From positions 1 to 64,000 of the forward strand of contig CAWFYC010000028.1 in assembly GCA_963819855.1 (NCBI GenBank): a stretch of DNA of 64,000 bases, given 5' to 3'. Of this stretch, positions 26,578-38,700 are shown in pieces. The stretch's first letter is position 1. Every line of letters starts with the position of its first letter. The translations under genes were made by a program, and so were the position numbers. The notes beneath the pieces are model-generated. The model made no database searches. It saw only the letters and a list, made by a program, of their open reading frames with translations, and was not told the DNA's origin. Source of the stretch: JAMXLO01 sp963819855 (lineage in GTDB: Bacteria > Pseudomonadota > Alphaproteobacteria > Acetobacterales > Acetobacteraceae).

Positions 26578-27969
26578 ATGGGTACGCGTGAAGGCGCAAT
26601 AGCAAGAGCGACGCAGTTCTTCGACGGCGGAGGCTTCCGCAGCCGGCTGTCCGAACTGGTGGCAATTCCGAGCACATCGCAGGACCCCGGGCACGAGAAC
26701 GACGTGCAGCGGTACCTCGATGGCGCGATCCGGCCGTGGCTGGAGCGGATGGGTTTTTCGGTGGCCATCCATCCCAATCCGCGTGCGGGCTTCGGGCCGA
26801 TCCTGGTCGCGGCACGGCTGGAGGATCCGGGCCGGCCAACCATCCTGACCTACGGCCACGGCGATACGGTGCGTGGGCTGGAAGATCAGTGGCGCGCGGG
26901 CCTCGATCCCTGGCGGCTCACCGAAGAGGGTGATCGGTGGTACGGCCGCGGCAGTGCCGACAACAAGGGCCAGCATGCGCTGAACCTTTCCGCACTCGAG
27001 GCAGTGCTGGCGGAGCGCGGCGGGAAGCTCGGCTTCAACCTGAAGCTGGTGCTGGAGACCTGCGAGGAGCGCGGCTCGGTCGGCCTCCGCGACTTTGTCG
27101 CCGGGCACCGGGACGAGCTTGCCGCCGACGTGCTGATCGGCAGCGACGGCCCGCGCGTGATGCCCGATATCCCCACCATCGCCACCGGCACGCGCGGCAC
27201 CTACCACTTCGACCTGTTGGTCGATCTGCGCCCGGGCGGCGTGCATTCCGGCCACTGGGGCGGGCTGACCACTGATCCCGCCGTCGTGCTGACCCATGCC
27301 CTCGGCACCATCATCGATCGACGGGGAAAAATCCTGGTGCGCGACTGGCTGCCACGAAACGGGGTGCCGACCAGCGTTCGATCGGTGCTGGCCGGCTGCG
27401 AGGTGGGCGGCGGTGGCGAGGCGGCCTCGATCGACCCGGACTGGGGCGAGCCGGGGCTGACCGCGGCGGAGAAGATCTACGGCTGGAACAGCTTCATCGT
27501 GCTGGCGATGGTGTCGGGGCGGCCGGAGAACCCGGTGAACGCGGTGGCGCCGAACGCTCGCGCGCACTGCCAGATCCGCTACACGGTGGACACCGATCCG
27601 GCGACGTTCGCACCTGCGCTGCGCCGGCATCTCGATGCCGAGGGGTTTGCCGGCGTGCGCATCGAGAACCCCGGCATCCGCATGCCGGCGAGCCGCACCG
27701 ACCCGGCGAATCCGTGGGTGCGCTGGACCGTCGGTTCGATGGAGCGGACGCTGGGGCGGCACGTGCAGGTGATCCCGAATTCGTCCGGCGGTCTGCCGGG
27801 CGACGTGTTCGTCGATCACCTCGGAGTGGCGCTGATCTGGGTGCCGCACAGCTACAACGGCTGCAAGCAGCACGGCCCGGACGAGCACTTCCTGATCGCT
27901 CCGGCGCGCGAGGGCATCGCGGCGTTTGCCGGCATCTGGTGGGACCTGGGGGAGTACAGCGTGGCATAG
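26578..27969 (+). CDS. M20 family metallopeptidase
   Basis: 463 residues, cytoplasmic. Two-zinc ligands are in order: His in TYGHGDTV, bridging Asp in SADNKGQH, catalytic Glu pair in ETCEERGSVG, Asp in IGSDGPRV and C-terminal His in QHGPDEHFL. A lid/dimerisation domain (about 190-340) is inserted, with GVHSGHWGG. The pattern fits ArgE/DapE/CPG2-type enzymes that cleave dipeptides or N-acyl amino acids; the substrate is unknown. It is followed 13 bases after the stop by a long palindromic repeat that may end transcription. Confidence 0.9.
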   Translation: MGTREGAIARATQFFDGGGFRSRLSELVAIPSTSQDPGHENDVQRYLDGAIRPWLERMGFSVAIHPNPRAGFGPILVAARLEDPGRPTILTYGHGDTVRGLEDQWRAGLDPWRLTEEGDRWYGRGSADNKGQHALNLSALEAVLAERGGKLGFNLKLVLETCEERGSVGLRDFVAGHRDELAADVLIGSDGPRVMPDIPTIATGTRGTYHFDLLVDLRPGGVHSGHWGGLTTDPAVVLTHALGTIIDRRGKILVRDWLPRNGVPTSVRSVLAGCEVGGGGEAASIDPDWGEPGLTAAEKIYGWNSFIVLAMVSGRPENPVNAVAPNARAHCQIRYTVDTDPATFAPALRRHLDAEGFAGVRIENPGIRMPASRTDPANPWVRWTVGSMERTLGRHVQVIPNSSGGLPGDVFVDHLGVALIWVPHSYNGCKQHGPDEHFLIAPAREGIAAFAGIWWDLGEYSVA

Positions 27970-27981
27970 CCTCGTCGCGCT

Positions 27982-28075
27982 GGCACGATGGGTTTCGCTG
28001 CGCTCTACCCATCCTACGAGTTGGCGTCTGCGCGTCGCTGTAGGATGGGTAGAGCGCAGCGAAACCCATCGTGCC
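27982..28075. repeat. dispersed palindromic element, copy 1
   Basis: Perfect 36-base inverted arms (27982-28017 and 28040-28075) flank a 22-base spacer. A second copy lies at 62300-62383 in inverse orientation: its spacer is the reverse complement of this one except for one base. Placed just 3' of the M20 peptidase gene, it could form a very strong hairpin and act as a terminator, while the two-copy pattern suggests a small mobile (REP/MITE-like) element. Confidence 0.85.
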
Positions 28076-28167
28076 GTAGCGATTGGCATCGAGCGGACAC
28101 GTGTGAGTCGCTTCACTTGCACAACTGGATCGTTAAGGTATAGCACCAAGCGGTATCGTGAGGTGCC

Positions 28168-28266
28168 ATGGATCGGGTTCAGATTGTGTTGATTGCGGTT
28201 ATCGTCGCCCTCCTGGTCCTTGGGGTCGTGGCCCTCATCGAGGGATGGCTGCCGCTCAGTCCGTAG
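28168..28266 (+). CDS. tiny single-pass membrane protein, 32 residues
   Basis: The product MDRVQIVLIAVIVALLVLG continues VVALIEGWLPLSP: one hydrophobic helix with a short charged N-terminus. A gtgagg ribosome-binding site precedes the ATG. No overlap with other genes. The composition is that of a genuine small membrane protein, but at this size a chance frame cannot be excluded. Function unknown. Confidence 0.45.
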   Translation: MDRVQIVLIAVIVALLVLGVVALIEGWLPLSP

Positions 28267-28427
28267 CATCGCGGGCCTGCATGCGCAGGCCGACCCGATG
28301 CAGCGGCAAACCGCGCTCGCGACCATTGAATGCTGAAGCGCCGCCGACACGATTGGCCAACGGAGCGAATCCGATGCAGCATCATTAGCGAAACCGTACG
28401 TACGTGACGTTCAGGAGAACATGAGCC

Positions 28428-28892
28428 ATGCATCGTCGGAAGCTGATGATCATGCTGCTTCTCGTCGCCGCTCCGCTTTCGGCACATGCGACCGTTCTCA
28501 TCACCCCGCAGGAGGCACAGCTCCCGCGTGCGCAGGTGGCACCGAACGCCACCGCCGGCGGAGCATTCCAAGGCGATCGCGGAACGCCCACGCGCCCGCC
28601 TGATGTGCTGATCCAGTCGCCGAAGGGTACAGTCGCGTCGCCATTCCCATTGCGCCTTCAGTTCACGCCGCACAACGGTGCGCGGATCGATCCGAACAGC
28701 GTGACGGTTACCCTTCTCACCAGGCCGGAAGTCGACCTGACAAACCGGGTTCAACCATACATATCGCCGCGTGGCGTCGACTTCGGCCAAGCGGAGGCGC
28801 CACCGGGTCAATATCGAATCCGCATCGACTTGACTGACGATGCCGGGCATACCGGAACGGCCACGGTCGAATTGCAAGTGCAGCATCCGTGA
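28428..28892 (+). CDS. exported protein, possible cell-surface Ig-like domain
   Basis: 154 residues with a signal peptide (LMIMLLLVAAPLSAHA). The mature region has Pro-rich VLIQSPKGTVASPFPLRLQF, then RIDPNSVTVTLL and APPGQYRIRIDLTDDAGHTG, a strand pattern typical of bacterial Ig-like or carboxypeptidase-regulatory-like domains; no catalytic motif. Its stop overlaps the GTG start of the zinc-ribbon membrane protein by 4 bases, so the two are translationally coupled and probably work together. Confidence 0.7.
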   Translation: MHRRKLMIMLLLVAAPLSAHATVLITPQEAQLPRAQVAPNATAGGAFQGDRGTPTRPPDVLIQSPKGTVASPFPLRLQFTPHNGARIDPNSVTVTLLTRPEVDLTNRVQPYISPRGVDFGQAEAPPGQYRIRIDLTDDAGHTGTATVELQVQHP

Positions 28893-29674
28893 ACTGTCCG
28901 TTCTGCGCCGAGGAGATCAAGGACGAAGCGGTCGTCTGCAAACACTGCCGGCGTGACCTTTCGATCATGCGGCCAGTCATGTTGGAGTTGCGCGACCTGT
29001 CCGCACAACTCGCGGCGCTGAAGATCGACGTGCAGGCCCTCCACAAACAGATTGTTGCCCCGGCTGCAGCCGGGGCATCGGCGGCACGGGTGCGTACCGA
29101 CGTAGCGGTCCCCGAGCCGAACCGCACAACGGCCGGCACCGCTCACACCGGGTCAATCTCGGGCAGCGCCATGGCGGCATTCGTCTCGCTGTTGGTCGCC
29201 CACTACATCATCGTCTGGCTGCTCGACCTGAACAGTCGGTGGTTGCTTGGGGCGACCCTGCTGATCCCGGCTGTCGCCGTTCTGGCCACGCGTCGAGCCC
29301 CAGACATCGCCAGCCTGCCCCTCATCGTCGTCGCCGGCGTTCTCGGCGTGCTCAGTGTCGCGGCGATGACATTGGTGGCAGCGTGGGGCGATGTACACAG
29401 CGCGCTGCCGCACGACCGGCTGGAATGGATCAACGATATCGGCTGGGTACTGAGCGTCGCGCTCAGTTTCCTGACCGGCGCATTGACCCGGCGCGCGCTC
29501 GCGGGCGGCCGTGGCACGCGCCTGGTCACCGCGGCAGGCGGACTGCTGACCGAGGACACCGTGTCCAAGGCAACAACACGCGTGGAGCAAATCCGGCATC
29601 TGATCGAGGTCGGCACGCCGGTCGTCACCGCGATCGGTTCGGTCGCGACCGGGGCGTACAGCCTGCTCAAGTGA
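28889..29674 (+). CDS. zinc-ribbon multi-pass membrane protein
   Basis: 261 residues from GTG 28889. The N-terminal zinc ribbon has two knuckles, CPFC and CKHC (residues 3-6 and 17-20), joined by EEIKDEAVV; then a short coiled-coil-like helix, a Thr/Ala-rich linker and four hydrophobic segments from about residue 95 to 205. The C-terminal 50 residues are soluble. Zinc ribbons of this type often tether regulatory or quality-control membrane proteins, but no specific family is recognised. Coupled to the exported protein by a GTGA overlap. Confidence 0.7.
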   Translation: MNCPFCAEEIKDEAVVCKHCRRDLSIMRPVMLELRDLSAQLAALKIDVQALHKQIVAPAAAGASAARVRTDVAVPEPNRTTAGTAHTGSISGSAMAAFVSLLVAHYIIVWLLDLNSRWLLGATLLIPAVAVLATRRAPDIASLPLIVVAGVLGVLSVAAMTLVAAWGDVHSALPHDRLEWINDIGWVLSVALSFLTGALTRRALAGGRGTRLVTAAGGLLTEDTVSKATTRVEQIRHLIEVGTPVVTAIGSVATGAYSLLK

Positions 29675-29686
29675 CACGCCCTGCGG

Positions 29687-32600
29687 TTACGCCGGTCCTT
29701 TGAGCGCGGCCTCGCTCGATATATGGCGGGGGCCGCCCTCGCCGATCAAAGCCATCGGCGCCCAAAAGAACGGATGCGCGACCTCGGCTGGGACCCCATC
29801 GCTTCCCGCGGCGGCAAGCAGGGCGAGTTGCGCCAAACGCAGCGATTGCGCAAGGCCATCGCCAGCGCCGCGCGTGTAGTCGTGCAACAGACCGGAGACC
29901 AGTCGTTCTCCGGCCGCGTCGTTCAAGTTCCAATGCGTGGCCAGCAGGGAGCGCGATCCCGCATAAAAGAACGCGCGTGCCAGCGCGGACAGGCTCTCAC
30001 CGGCGAGCTTGCCGCCGCGGCCGCCGGAGTTGCACGCCGACAGGATCACGGCATCGGCGTCCAGATCGAGCGCCAACGCTTCGTCGGCCAACAGCATGGC
30101 GCCGTCGGCCGTCGTCGCCCCGCGCGGATCGGATGTGACGATCAGCGGTTGCGGCTGGCATTCGAGTTCCGCCGGCAGCAGCGCGTGGGTCGCGATGTGA
30201 ATGATGCGGTAGTTCTTGAGCGGCGCCCGCCGTACCGCTTCGGCGGTGAACGCCTGGCCAAGCAGGAGCTCGGTCTGACTCGCGCCGACAATGGCGCGCG
30301 ATGCCTCCAGCTCGGTGACGGAGCGCGGCAACGGCGGCAAGGCGGCGAACGCGGCGGCGGCCTCCGCGCATGCCGGCCCGGGGAAGCTCCGCGACGCGGC
30401 AGCGAGCGTGACCGGCCTGAAATCGCCGAAGCCGAACCATGGCCGCGCGGCGCGCGATCCACCCGCCGCATGCCGCAGGCCGACGAAGCTCGCGGCGGAT
30501 GGCACATGGGCAAGGCTCATCGTGCGCACCAGCCATGGCGCGGCACGCAGGTCGTCGCCGCTGTCCACCTGGGTCAGCAGCAGAGCGAACGGTAACGACA
30601 GCAGCGGCCCGGATGGTGCCACCACCAATGCGGTCGCGTCCGCGAGCGGCGCCCAGACCGTGCCGAGCGTCGCGGCGAACACGGCGGACGCGGGCCCGGT
30701 CGCAAATGCCGGCAATGACCCATCGGTGCGGCGGCTCAGCGTGGCCCGGATCCGCACGACGAGACGCGTCATCGCCGCGATGCCGGTGTCCGACCTGCCG
30801 AGTTCGATCTGTCCGTCACGCAGCAGCAGCGTCCAGGTTTCCTTGGTGCCGACGGTTATCTGGGCGAAGGCCTCGCCGGGATGCAGCAGCGCCAATACGT
30901 CGCGGGCAGGGACAACCTGTTGCACAAGCTGTCCGTAATTCGGCGCCGCCTCCTGCATGGCGGCATCGCTGTCCTTGAACTCGGTCAGCGCAGCGGCAAT
31001 TCGCTCATCCAGTGTGTTGGGATCGATGCGGGGACCATCGTAGGGAAGGCCTCCCGGCCGGTTCGCCTGCGCCAGCGAATCACGTGTCCGGTAGAGTGTG
31101 TTGAGCGTCTCCACGCCATCCTGGCGTCGCCGGATCGCCTGCGCGACGCGCGGATCGCGCGCATTTTCCGTCAACCGCGCCGATGCCTGCGCGATCAGCT
31201 GGCTCGTCATGCTGCCCTGGCCCAGCTCCGCGACCTCGAACATTTCGGCCAGCAGCGCCTGGCGCGCCGCCGCCGACCGCGCCGCACGGTCCGCGAGCGC
31301 GGACAGGCAAGGTTCCAGCAGTTGCGGTTCGACGCCGAGTTTCAGCTCACGCAGCACCGCCACCGCAGCGCGGCATCGCACAAGCGCGCCGGATACATCG
31401 CCGTCACGCATCTGCACCGCCGCCTGCAACAGCTCGGTCGCGGCGAACGGGTGGGTCAATGGCAGCGTCAGACGGAAATCATCCGCGGCACGGTCGAGAC
31501 GTTCGCCATCGCCACGTTGCACGGGGTCGATCTGCGCGCTGGTGCGCGCGACCCGTGCACCGACGATCGGCTGCACCAGCGCATTCGCCAGTGCGAGGTG
31601 TTCCGCGCCACGCATCGACACCTGCGCCGCGTCGACCTGGCGATCGTTCCGTAACGCTATGGAGCGATACCGCCGCACTTCGACCATGCCCATCAGCGCG
31701 GACTGCACGATCGGATCGGTAAGCACGCGCTCGTTCGGGAAGCCCTCCACGTTGCCTTGCGCGGCAGCGTCCGCCGCTGCCGTGATGGCTTCCGGAGGCA
31801 CCACCGCGGCATAGGCACTCTCGGCATCGCCGAGCAGTGCCAGCGCCTCATCGGTCTTGCCCTGATTGAGCAAATGCAGCGCGCGATAGTGCAGCAGCCG
31901 CGCCGGCGCCGACTGGTCCGCGGCACCCGGCACCAGACCGGCCGCGGTGCCGAATGCGGCATCGGACCCGCTGTACCTGCCCCTGGTTCGACAGTTGCAG
32001 CGCGAGGCTCATCAGCGGCACCGAGGTGTTCGGATTGGCGCGGCCAAGCGCGGTCTGCTGCAGCTTCAGCGCAGCCCGATAGGCGGTGGCCGCGGATATG
32101 AAATCCTCCGACAGGTTGGCGCGCGCACCGAGTGCCATCAGCCGGTAGTATTCCTTGACATTGCCGATCGTGAACGCTTTGGCGGCCAGACGGTCGATAA
32201 GTTCGTGCATCGCCGGCGAGGGGCGCGAGGACGCGGCCGCTGCCGGCGCAAGGTGACCGGACAGCACCCCGACCGATCGCTCGAGCACCGGCAGCAACGG
32301 CAGAATTCCATCGGCGAAATAGGCCTTGCCGTCGACGCTCGCGATCAGCGCGGCCTGCGGCCAGCCGCCGACCCGGCGCGTGCAGCGCAGCAACAGCGCC
32401 GATTGCGCATCTTCCATCGCGACCGGTGCCGGGGGCTCGCACACGAAACGGAGGTTCAGCCCAAGCCGCCATTCGCTCGAGGTCGCGAGCGATGGCAACT
32501 CGGCGGGGCCAGCCGCGGCGCCGCGGCGAGCGCTTCCCGCGGGTTGATCCCAGTCCGCGCAATAGATGTCGACCAGGTCGGCGCGAGCCGCCTGTTGCCG

Positions 32601-32735
32601 GCAGGGTTCGCCGGATGCGTTGGCGCCCAGGTCGAGACCTTCATCGCCGGGCGAGGCGCCGACATAGGATGCCGCCGGCGGCTTCGCGCAACTCGCCGCG
32701 AGCAACATCAGCAATGCGAGCAGGCCGGGCCGCAT
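29687..32735 (-). CDS. CHAT-domain protease lipoprotein, one frameshift
   Basis: From ATG 32735 a lipoprotein signal (PGLLALLMLLAASC) leads into a helical, TPR-like region. The frame breaks near 31979, where removing one inserted base restores LALQLSNQGQ to TAAGLVPGAADQSAPARLLHYRALHLLNQGK. The C-terminal 350 residues are a CHAT (caspase-HetF-associated with TPRs) domain with catalytic His in IIHIATHAL and Cys in VILSACNSGG, both intact. Restored length is 1,015. The start is 1 base after the TpsA stop, so it is coupled to the secretion operon. As an envelope-anchored cysteine protease it could process the exported adhesin; that role is inference. Confidence 0.8.
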
Positions 32736-32736
32736 G

Positions 32737-35700
32737 TCAGTAATCCACGTCCGAAATGTTCGGCGGGACCACGTCGTCGCTGGAGAGCCATCCGAGCGGT
32801 GCGGGGAGTTGCGGCACCGCGAGCAGCGCCAACGGCAACAGCAGCGGTGAGGCCACGGCGCGATACGCCGCGGTTTCCGCCTGCAACAGACTCTGCATCG
32901 TGAGGCAGGTGGCGGTTGCGATCGCGCAGCCGTTGAAGGTGTATGCCGCGTCGACATGCGGACTGATCTGGGAGACCGCGGCCGCACCGAAGCCGCCCAA
33001 ACCGTCAACGGTCCCGAACAGGGTGGCGCTGCCACCGGTTCCGAGCACCAGCAGTCCGCCCACATCGAGGGTGCCAAGCGATCGGCCGCCGACGCCGGTG
33101 TCGAGCACGAGGAATACCTGCGGTGCGAACGGCGGGTCGAAGAACATCAGTCCCCCGTTGCCGGGCACGTCGATCCGCACCGTCGCGGTCGGCGCGCCAA
33201 GCGGCACGAACGCCGCGAGGCCGGTGGTGACGAAACGCCCCGATCCGGCAGCGCCGGGCAGCACATCGATGAAGCTGCCGGGATTGGCGGGCTGTGCACC
33301 GGATTGCTGCGCGACCGGCACGCCCATCGTGGCAATGGTGCCGGTCAGCGTGACCTGGCCGAGCGCGGTGATCGCGATGTATTGCGCCGACAAGGGTCCG
33401 GCGATCGTCAGCGGCCCGGTGTCATTCAGCACGAAGTCGCTGCCGGTGACGGTGAAGGCGCCAAGAGTTCGCGACGTTGGTATTGGCTGCGAACTCAGCG
33501 AGATGACGCGCGCTGCCGCTCAGCTTGCCCACCGCCAGCGACCCGCCGGTCTGCGTGATCGTGCCGCTGGCATCGATATGCAGGTCAGGCGTGGCGATGG
33601 CGCCGTTCAGCGTGACCCCCGCATCGCCAGCCGTGAGGGCCAGACTGTTTGCCGCCGTCACCGGCGCGCTCACGTTGATCCCGCCGGTGACTCCGGAGGC
33701 AACCAGGTTGATGTTGTTGGCGCTGACCTGGCCCACCACCGACAGCGGTCTGCTCTGCACCAGATTGAAATCGCCCCCGGCGACCTGGAACGGGCCAAGC
33801 GTGCTGACCGCATTGGTGCCTTGGCGGAGGTCGACGGTGCCGCCGATCGGCGGGCCTGAGACCTGCAGGTTTTCGACGGTCAGGGAAGCACCGGCAGCCT
33901 CGTTGACGCCGCCGGCACCGGCTCCGAGTTTGGCGCTGACCGCGGTGAGCGCGGCCCCGGCATCGAGGGCGATTCCCTGGTCACCGGCAATCAGGAACAA
34001 CCCGCTCGTCGCCGTCACGGGCCCGCTGAAGACGAGCCCGCCAGTCGGTCCCGGGACATCCAGGATGATGTTGCTGGCACTGACCGGGCCGGTCACGCTG
34101 AGCGGGCTACTTTGCAGAACGTCGAAGATGCCGTTCGCCGCGAACGCGCCCAACGTTGCAATGGCGTTGCCGGCGGCGCGCAGATCAACCGAGCCGGACG
34201 AGGAGCCGGTCAGCGTGCCTGCCGTGATCGCTCCGAGGGCGGTCTGGGTGATCGAGCCGACGGTCAGGGTCAGGGTGTCGCCGCCGCCGGCAAAGGCGCC
34301 GGTGAATTGCAGGGCGTTGGCACCGTTGTTCAGTGTGAAGTTGCCGCCCGGGGTAAAGGCGCCCAAGGCGCTGATGGCATTGGTTGCGGTGCCCAGGTCG
34401 ACCGCGCCGGACGAAGAGCCGGTAAACGTACCCGCCGTGATCGCCCCGCTGGCGGTCTGAGTGACCGGTCCCACGGCGAGGCTCAGCGTGTGGCCGGCGG
34501 CGCCGACCGGCCCGATGATCTGCAAGGCAGTCGAGCCGTCCGACAACGCCAGATCGCCCCCGGCGACAGTGAATTGGGAGAGGTTCGCGATGTTGTTGGT
34601 GCCCGTTGTCAGCGCCACGGAGCCGGTGACACCAGCTGAACTTTGCAGCGTCGTGGCATCGATCCCGCCGCCCGCTGCCTCCGTCACGCCGCCCCCGGTC
34701 GCGCTCAAATCCAGGGTCGCGACGGTCAATGGGGACTGCAGCGAGATCCCCTGGTCGCCAGCGGCGAGGACCAGATTACCCCCCGCCGCCGTCACCGACC
34801 CGCTGATGGCGATCCCGCCGGTGGGTCCCGCGGCGGTCAGATTGATGTTGTCGGCACTGAGCGGTCCCGCGACCATCAGCGGCGCGCTCTGAGTCAGGTC
34901 GAAATCGCCCGCGGTGGCGCGGAACAAGCCAAGCGTGGCCACGGCGTTGCCGGCCGCCCCGGTCAGGTTAACGGAGCCAGCCAGCCCGCTCAGTACCCCC
35001 GCAGCGATCGGACTTTGCTGAGTGACGGCGCCGGTGGTTTGCAGGTTCAGGGCGTTCGGCCAGGAGAATGGCTGGTTGAACGCGATCGACCCGGCCACGG
35101 CCGCGCCGGAGCCTTGCCCGATCACCAGGGTTGGCGTGGTGATCTGGAGGGCAACGTTGTTGGCCAGTTGCACGAGGCCACCGCTCGCGGGCTCGAAGGC
35201 AATGTCGAAGGCGATGCCATTGGTCACCGGACCGAGCCGGACGGTGCCATTGGGCGCGGCAAGCTGACCGAGACCAGGGAAGAACGCGATGGTGTCGGCG
35301 GTCAACGCCAGCGTGCCGCCCGGGTCGGATGCGGTCATCAACCCGGCGACGGTGATATCGTGCGCAGTGACGGCGACGCTGCCGCCGGATACCGTGCCCA
35401 GCCTTACCGGGTTCGGTTGCGCGCTGATCTCGGTGCTTAGCGAGAAATCGCCGACCGCGGTGAAGGAACCGACGCTGTCGATGGCATTGGCCGCCGCGCT
35501 CAGGTCCACCGCCCCGGACGAAGTGCCGGTCAGCGCGCCGGCCGTGATCACGGCAGCGGCGGCCTGCGTGATCGTGCCGGCGGTCAGGGTCAGTGCAGCG
35601 CCCGCGGCGCTGATCGGCGCGGTTATCCGCAAGGCGTTGGTGCCGTTGTTCAGCGCGAAGTTGCCGCCTGTGGTGAAGCCGCCCAGGGCGCCGATGCTGT

Positions 35701-38700
35701 TGGTCGCGGTGCTCAGATCGACCGCGCCGGACGAGGCGCCGGTCAGTGTGCCCGCCATTACAGTCGCGGCGGCGGTCTGGCTGACCGGACCCGCGTTCAG
35801 CGTCAGGGTCTCGCCGCTGCCGGCGAACGGGCCGGTGAATTGCAGGGCGATCGAGCCGTTGTTCAGCGTGAAATTACCGCCCGGCGCGAAGGCACCGAGA
35901 TTGCCGATGGCATTGGTCGCGGTGCTCAGATCCACCGCGCCGGACGAGGTGCCGGTCAGCGTGCCCGCTGTGATCGCTGCGCCGGCGCTCTGGGTGATTG
36001 GACCGGCGGTCAGGGTCAAGGTGCCGCCGCCGGTGAATGCGCCGGAGAATTGCAGCGCGGTCGAGCCGTTGTTCAGTGTGACATCGCCGCCCGTAGCGAA
36101 GGCGCCGAAGCTGCTGATGGCGTTGGTCGCGGTACTCAGGTCCACCGCGCCGGACGAACCGCCGGTCAGGGTGCCCGCCGCGATCGCGGCGGCGGCGGTC
36201 TGGGTGATAGCACCCGCGTTCAGGGTCAGCGTATGGCCGGCGGCGTTGATTGGCGCGGTCACCTGCAGGGCATTGGTGCCATTGTTCAGCGCGAAGTCGC
36301 CACCCAGGGTCAAGGCGCCCAAATCGCTGACGGCGTTGGTCGCGGCGCTCAGATCGACCGTCCCGGAGGGGTTGCCGGTCAACATGCCCGTGCTGACGGT
36401 TCCCGCGGCGGTCTGCGATACCAGGCCGCCGCCGGTCGTCGTCAAATCGACGCCGGTGGTTCCGCTGACCTTGTCACCCAGCGCGATCCCACCGCTGCCC
36501 GCGGAGAGAGTGATGCTGCCGGGGGTGCTGATCGGGGCGCCCGCAGCCACCACCAGGGTCCCGCCCGCCTGAACTGACACCTGATCGAGACCTGCAAGGG
36601 CGATCGGTGTGCTGATCGTTACATCCTTGGCCGACTGCAGGAACACGCCATCCTGGAAATCGGCACCGACTTGGATCGGTCCAGAAACGGTTAAACTCGA
36701 ATTGTCAGTCAGGCGGATGAAACCAGATGCCGTGACGGGGCCGAGATTGTCGATCGCATTGCCGGTGCCGACAAGATTGACGATGCCGGAGAGGGTGACC
36801 TGCAGCGTTCCGGCGGTGATTACGCTGGTTGGATCCTGGGTGATCACGTTGCTGCTCAGCGTGACGGTGCCACCGCCCTGCCCAATCGAAGAGCCGCCTA
36901 AGAGCGACGTGTTGCCGTTGATCTCGGAGACGAGGAGGATCGTCGGGCCCTTGACAATGCCGGTGATCGTCAGGCCGCCGCCGAAATCATCCAGCTCAAC
37001 GGCGCCGTTCGCCGTGATTGTTCCCGGCACGGCCAACGTATTGGGCCGAATAATTGCCACACCCCCGGCCGTCGCGGAGAGCGAACCGGTGACGGTCAGG
37101 GTGCCACGGCTGCCGGATGCATCGAGCACGAAGCCGCCGCCGCCATCGATCGTAAACGGGCCGAGAGCAGCAATGTTGTTGGATGGGCCCGGGGAGCCGA
37201 CACTACCCCCGACAAGGGTGGCCATCACAACCGAACCGGAAACGTTGCCGACGAGTTCAGCGGCGGTGATGCCGCTCGCTGAGGTCTGGGTCACGTCGCC
37301 GCCGCCAGTTGTGATCAGATCGACGATCGTGCCGGTCGCGCCCGTGCCGGCACCGACGGCCGCATTCAACGCGATCCCGCCGCTGCCGGCGGAGAGCTGC
37401 ACTGCAGTGGCGGTAGTACCAACGTCGCTGTTCAGCGTGAGCTTTCCCGCCGGGTTGAAGCCGGCGATCGTCGAATCAGCTGCCGCAAGAGAGATGCTGC
37501 CGGCCGTGCTGATCGGGGCGCCCGCCGCCACAACCAGATTCCCGCCGGCCTGAACGGTCACCTGGGCCGGGGCCGAAAGCGTGATCGGTGTGCTGACCGT
37601 TATATCGTTCGCTGATTGCAGGAAGAGATCATCGCTGGAATTACCGGCGATGAGTCGAATCGGACCAGAAACGGTCAAGGCCGACTTATCAGTCAGGTGA
37701 ATGAAGCCAAATGTCGTGACCGGACCGAGACTGTCGATCGCGTTGCCGGTGCCAGCAAGATTGACTTCGTTGGCGAGGGTAACCTGCAGCGTTCCGGCGG
37801 TAATCACGCTGGTCGGATCCTGGGTAATCTCGCCACCATTGAACGTGACGGTGGCGCCGCTCTGCCCGACCGAAGCGTTGCCTGAGAGCGACACGGGGCC
37901 ACTGATTTCGGAGACGAGCAAGATCGTCGGGCCCTTGACAGTGCCGGTGATGGTCAGGCCGCTGGTCGCGTTGCCACCGAAAGCATCCAGTTCGAGGGCA
38001 CCATTCGCTGTGATGGCTCCCGGAACGGTCAAAGTATGAGGCCGAATGATATCCACCGGCCCAGCCGTCGCGGTCAGCGGACCGTTGACGGTCAGGCTGC
38101 CAAAGGTGGCGGATGCATCGAGCACGAAGCCGCCGCTGCCGTTGATCGTGAAGGGGCCGAGGGCGGCGATGTTGTTGGTTGGGCCCGGGGAACCGCCAGT
38201 GGACATCGCAACGGAGCCGGAGACGTTGCCAACGAGTTCAGCCGCGGTGACGCCGCTCGCGGCGGTCTGGGTCACATCGCCGCCGCCAGTTGTGATCAGA
38301 TCGACGATCGTGCCGGTCGCGCCCGTGCCGGCACCGACGGCAGCGTTCAAAGCGATTCCGCCGCTGCCGCCAGTCAAGGTGATCGTGGTGTTGTTGCCCG
38401 TGGTGGACACCGCACCTTGCACGCCGGTCGTGCCGGTTCCCGATGTGCCAAGCGTGATGTTGTTCGCGGACAGTGGCCCAGTCACCGTCAGGTTCTGGTC
38501 TGCGCCGTTGGTCAGCGAGAAGTCGCCCGTCGCGGTGAACTTGCCCAAGTTCGCGACCGCGTTGGTCGCGGTGCTCAGTTCGACCGCGCCGGACGAAGAT
38601 CCCGCCAGCGTCCCGGCAGTTATGCTGCCGCCGGGTTGCTCCGAGATCGTTCCCGCCTCCAGCGTCAACACGCCGGTGGTACCGAGATTGACCGCGCCGT

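Noticed and set aside
23801..26602. 933-codon open frame on the plus strand
   Set aside because: Antisense to the repeat protein; its periodicity only mirrors the repeats on the real strand.
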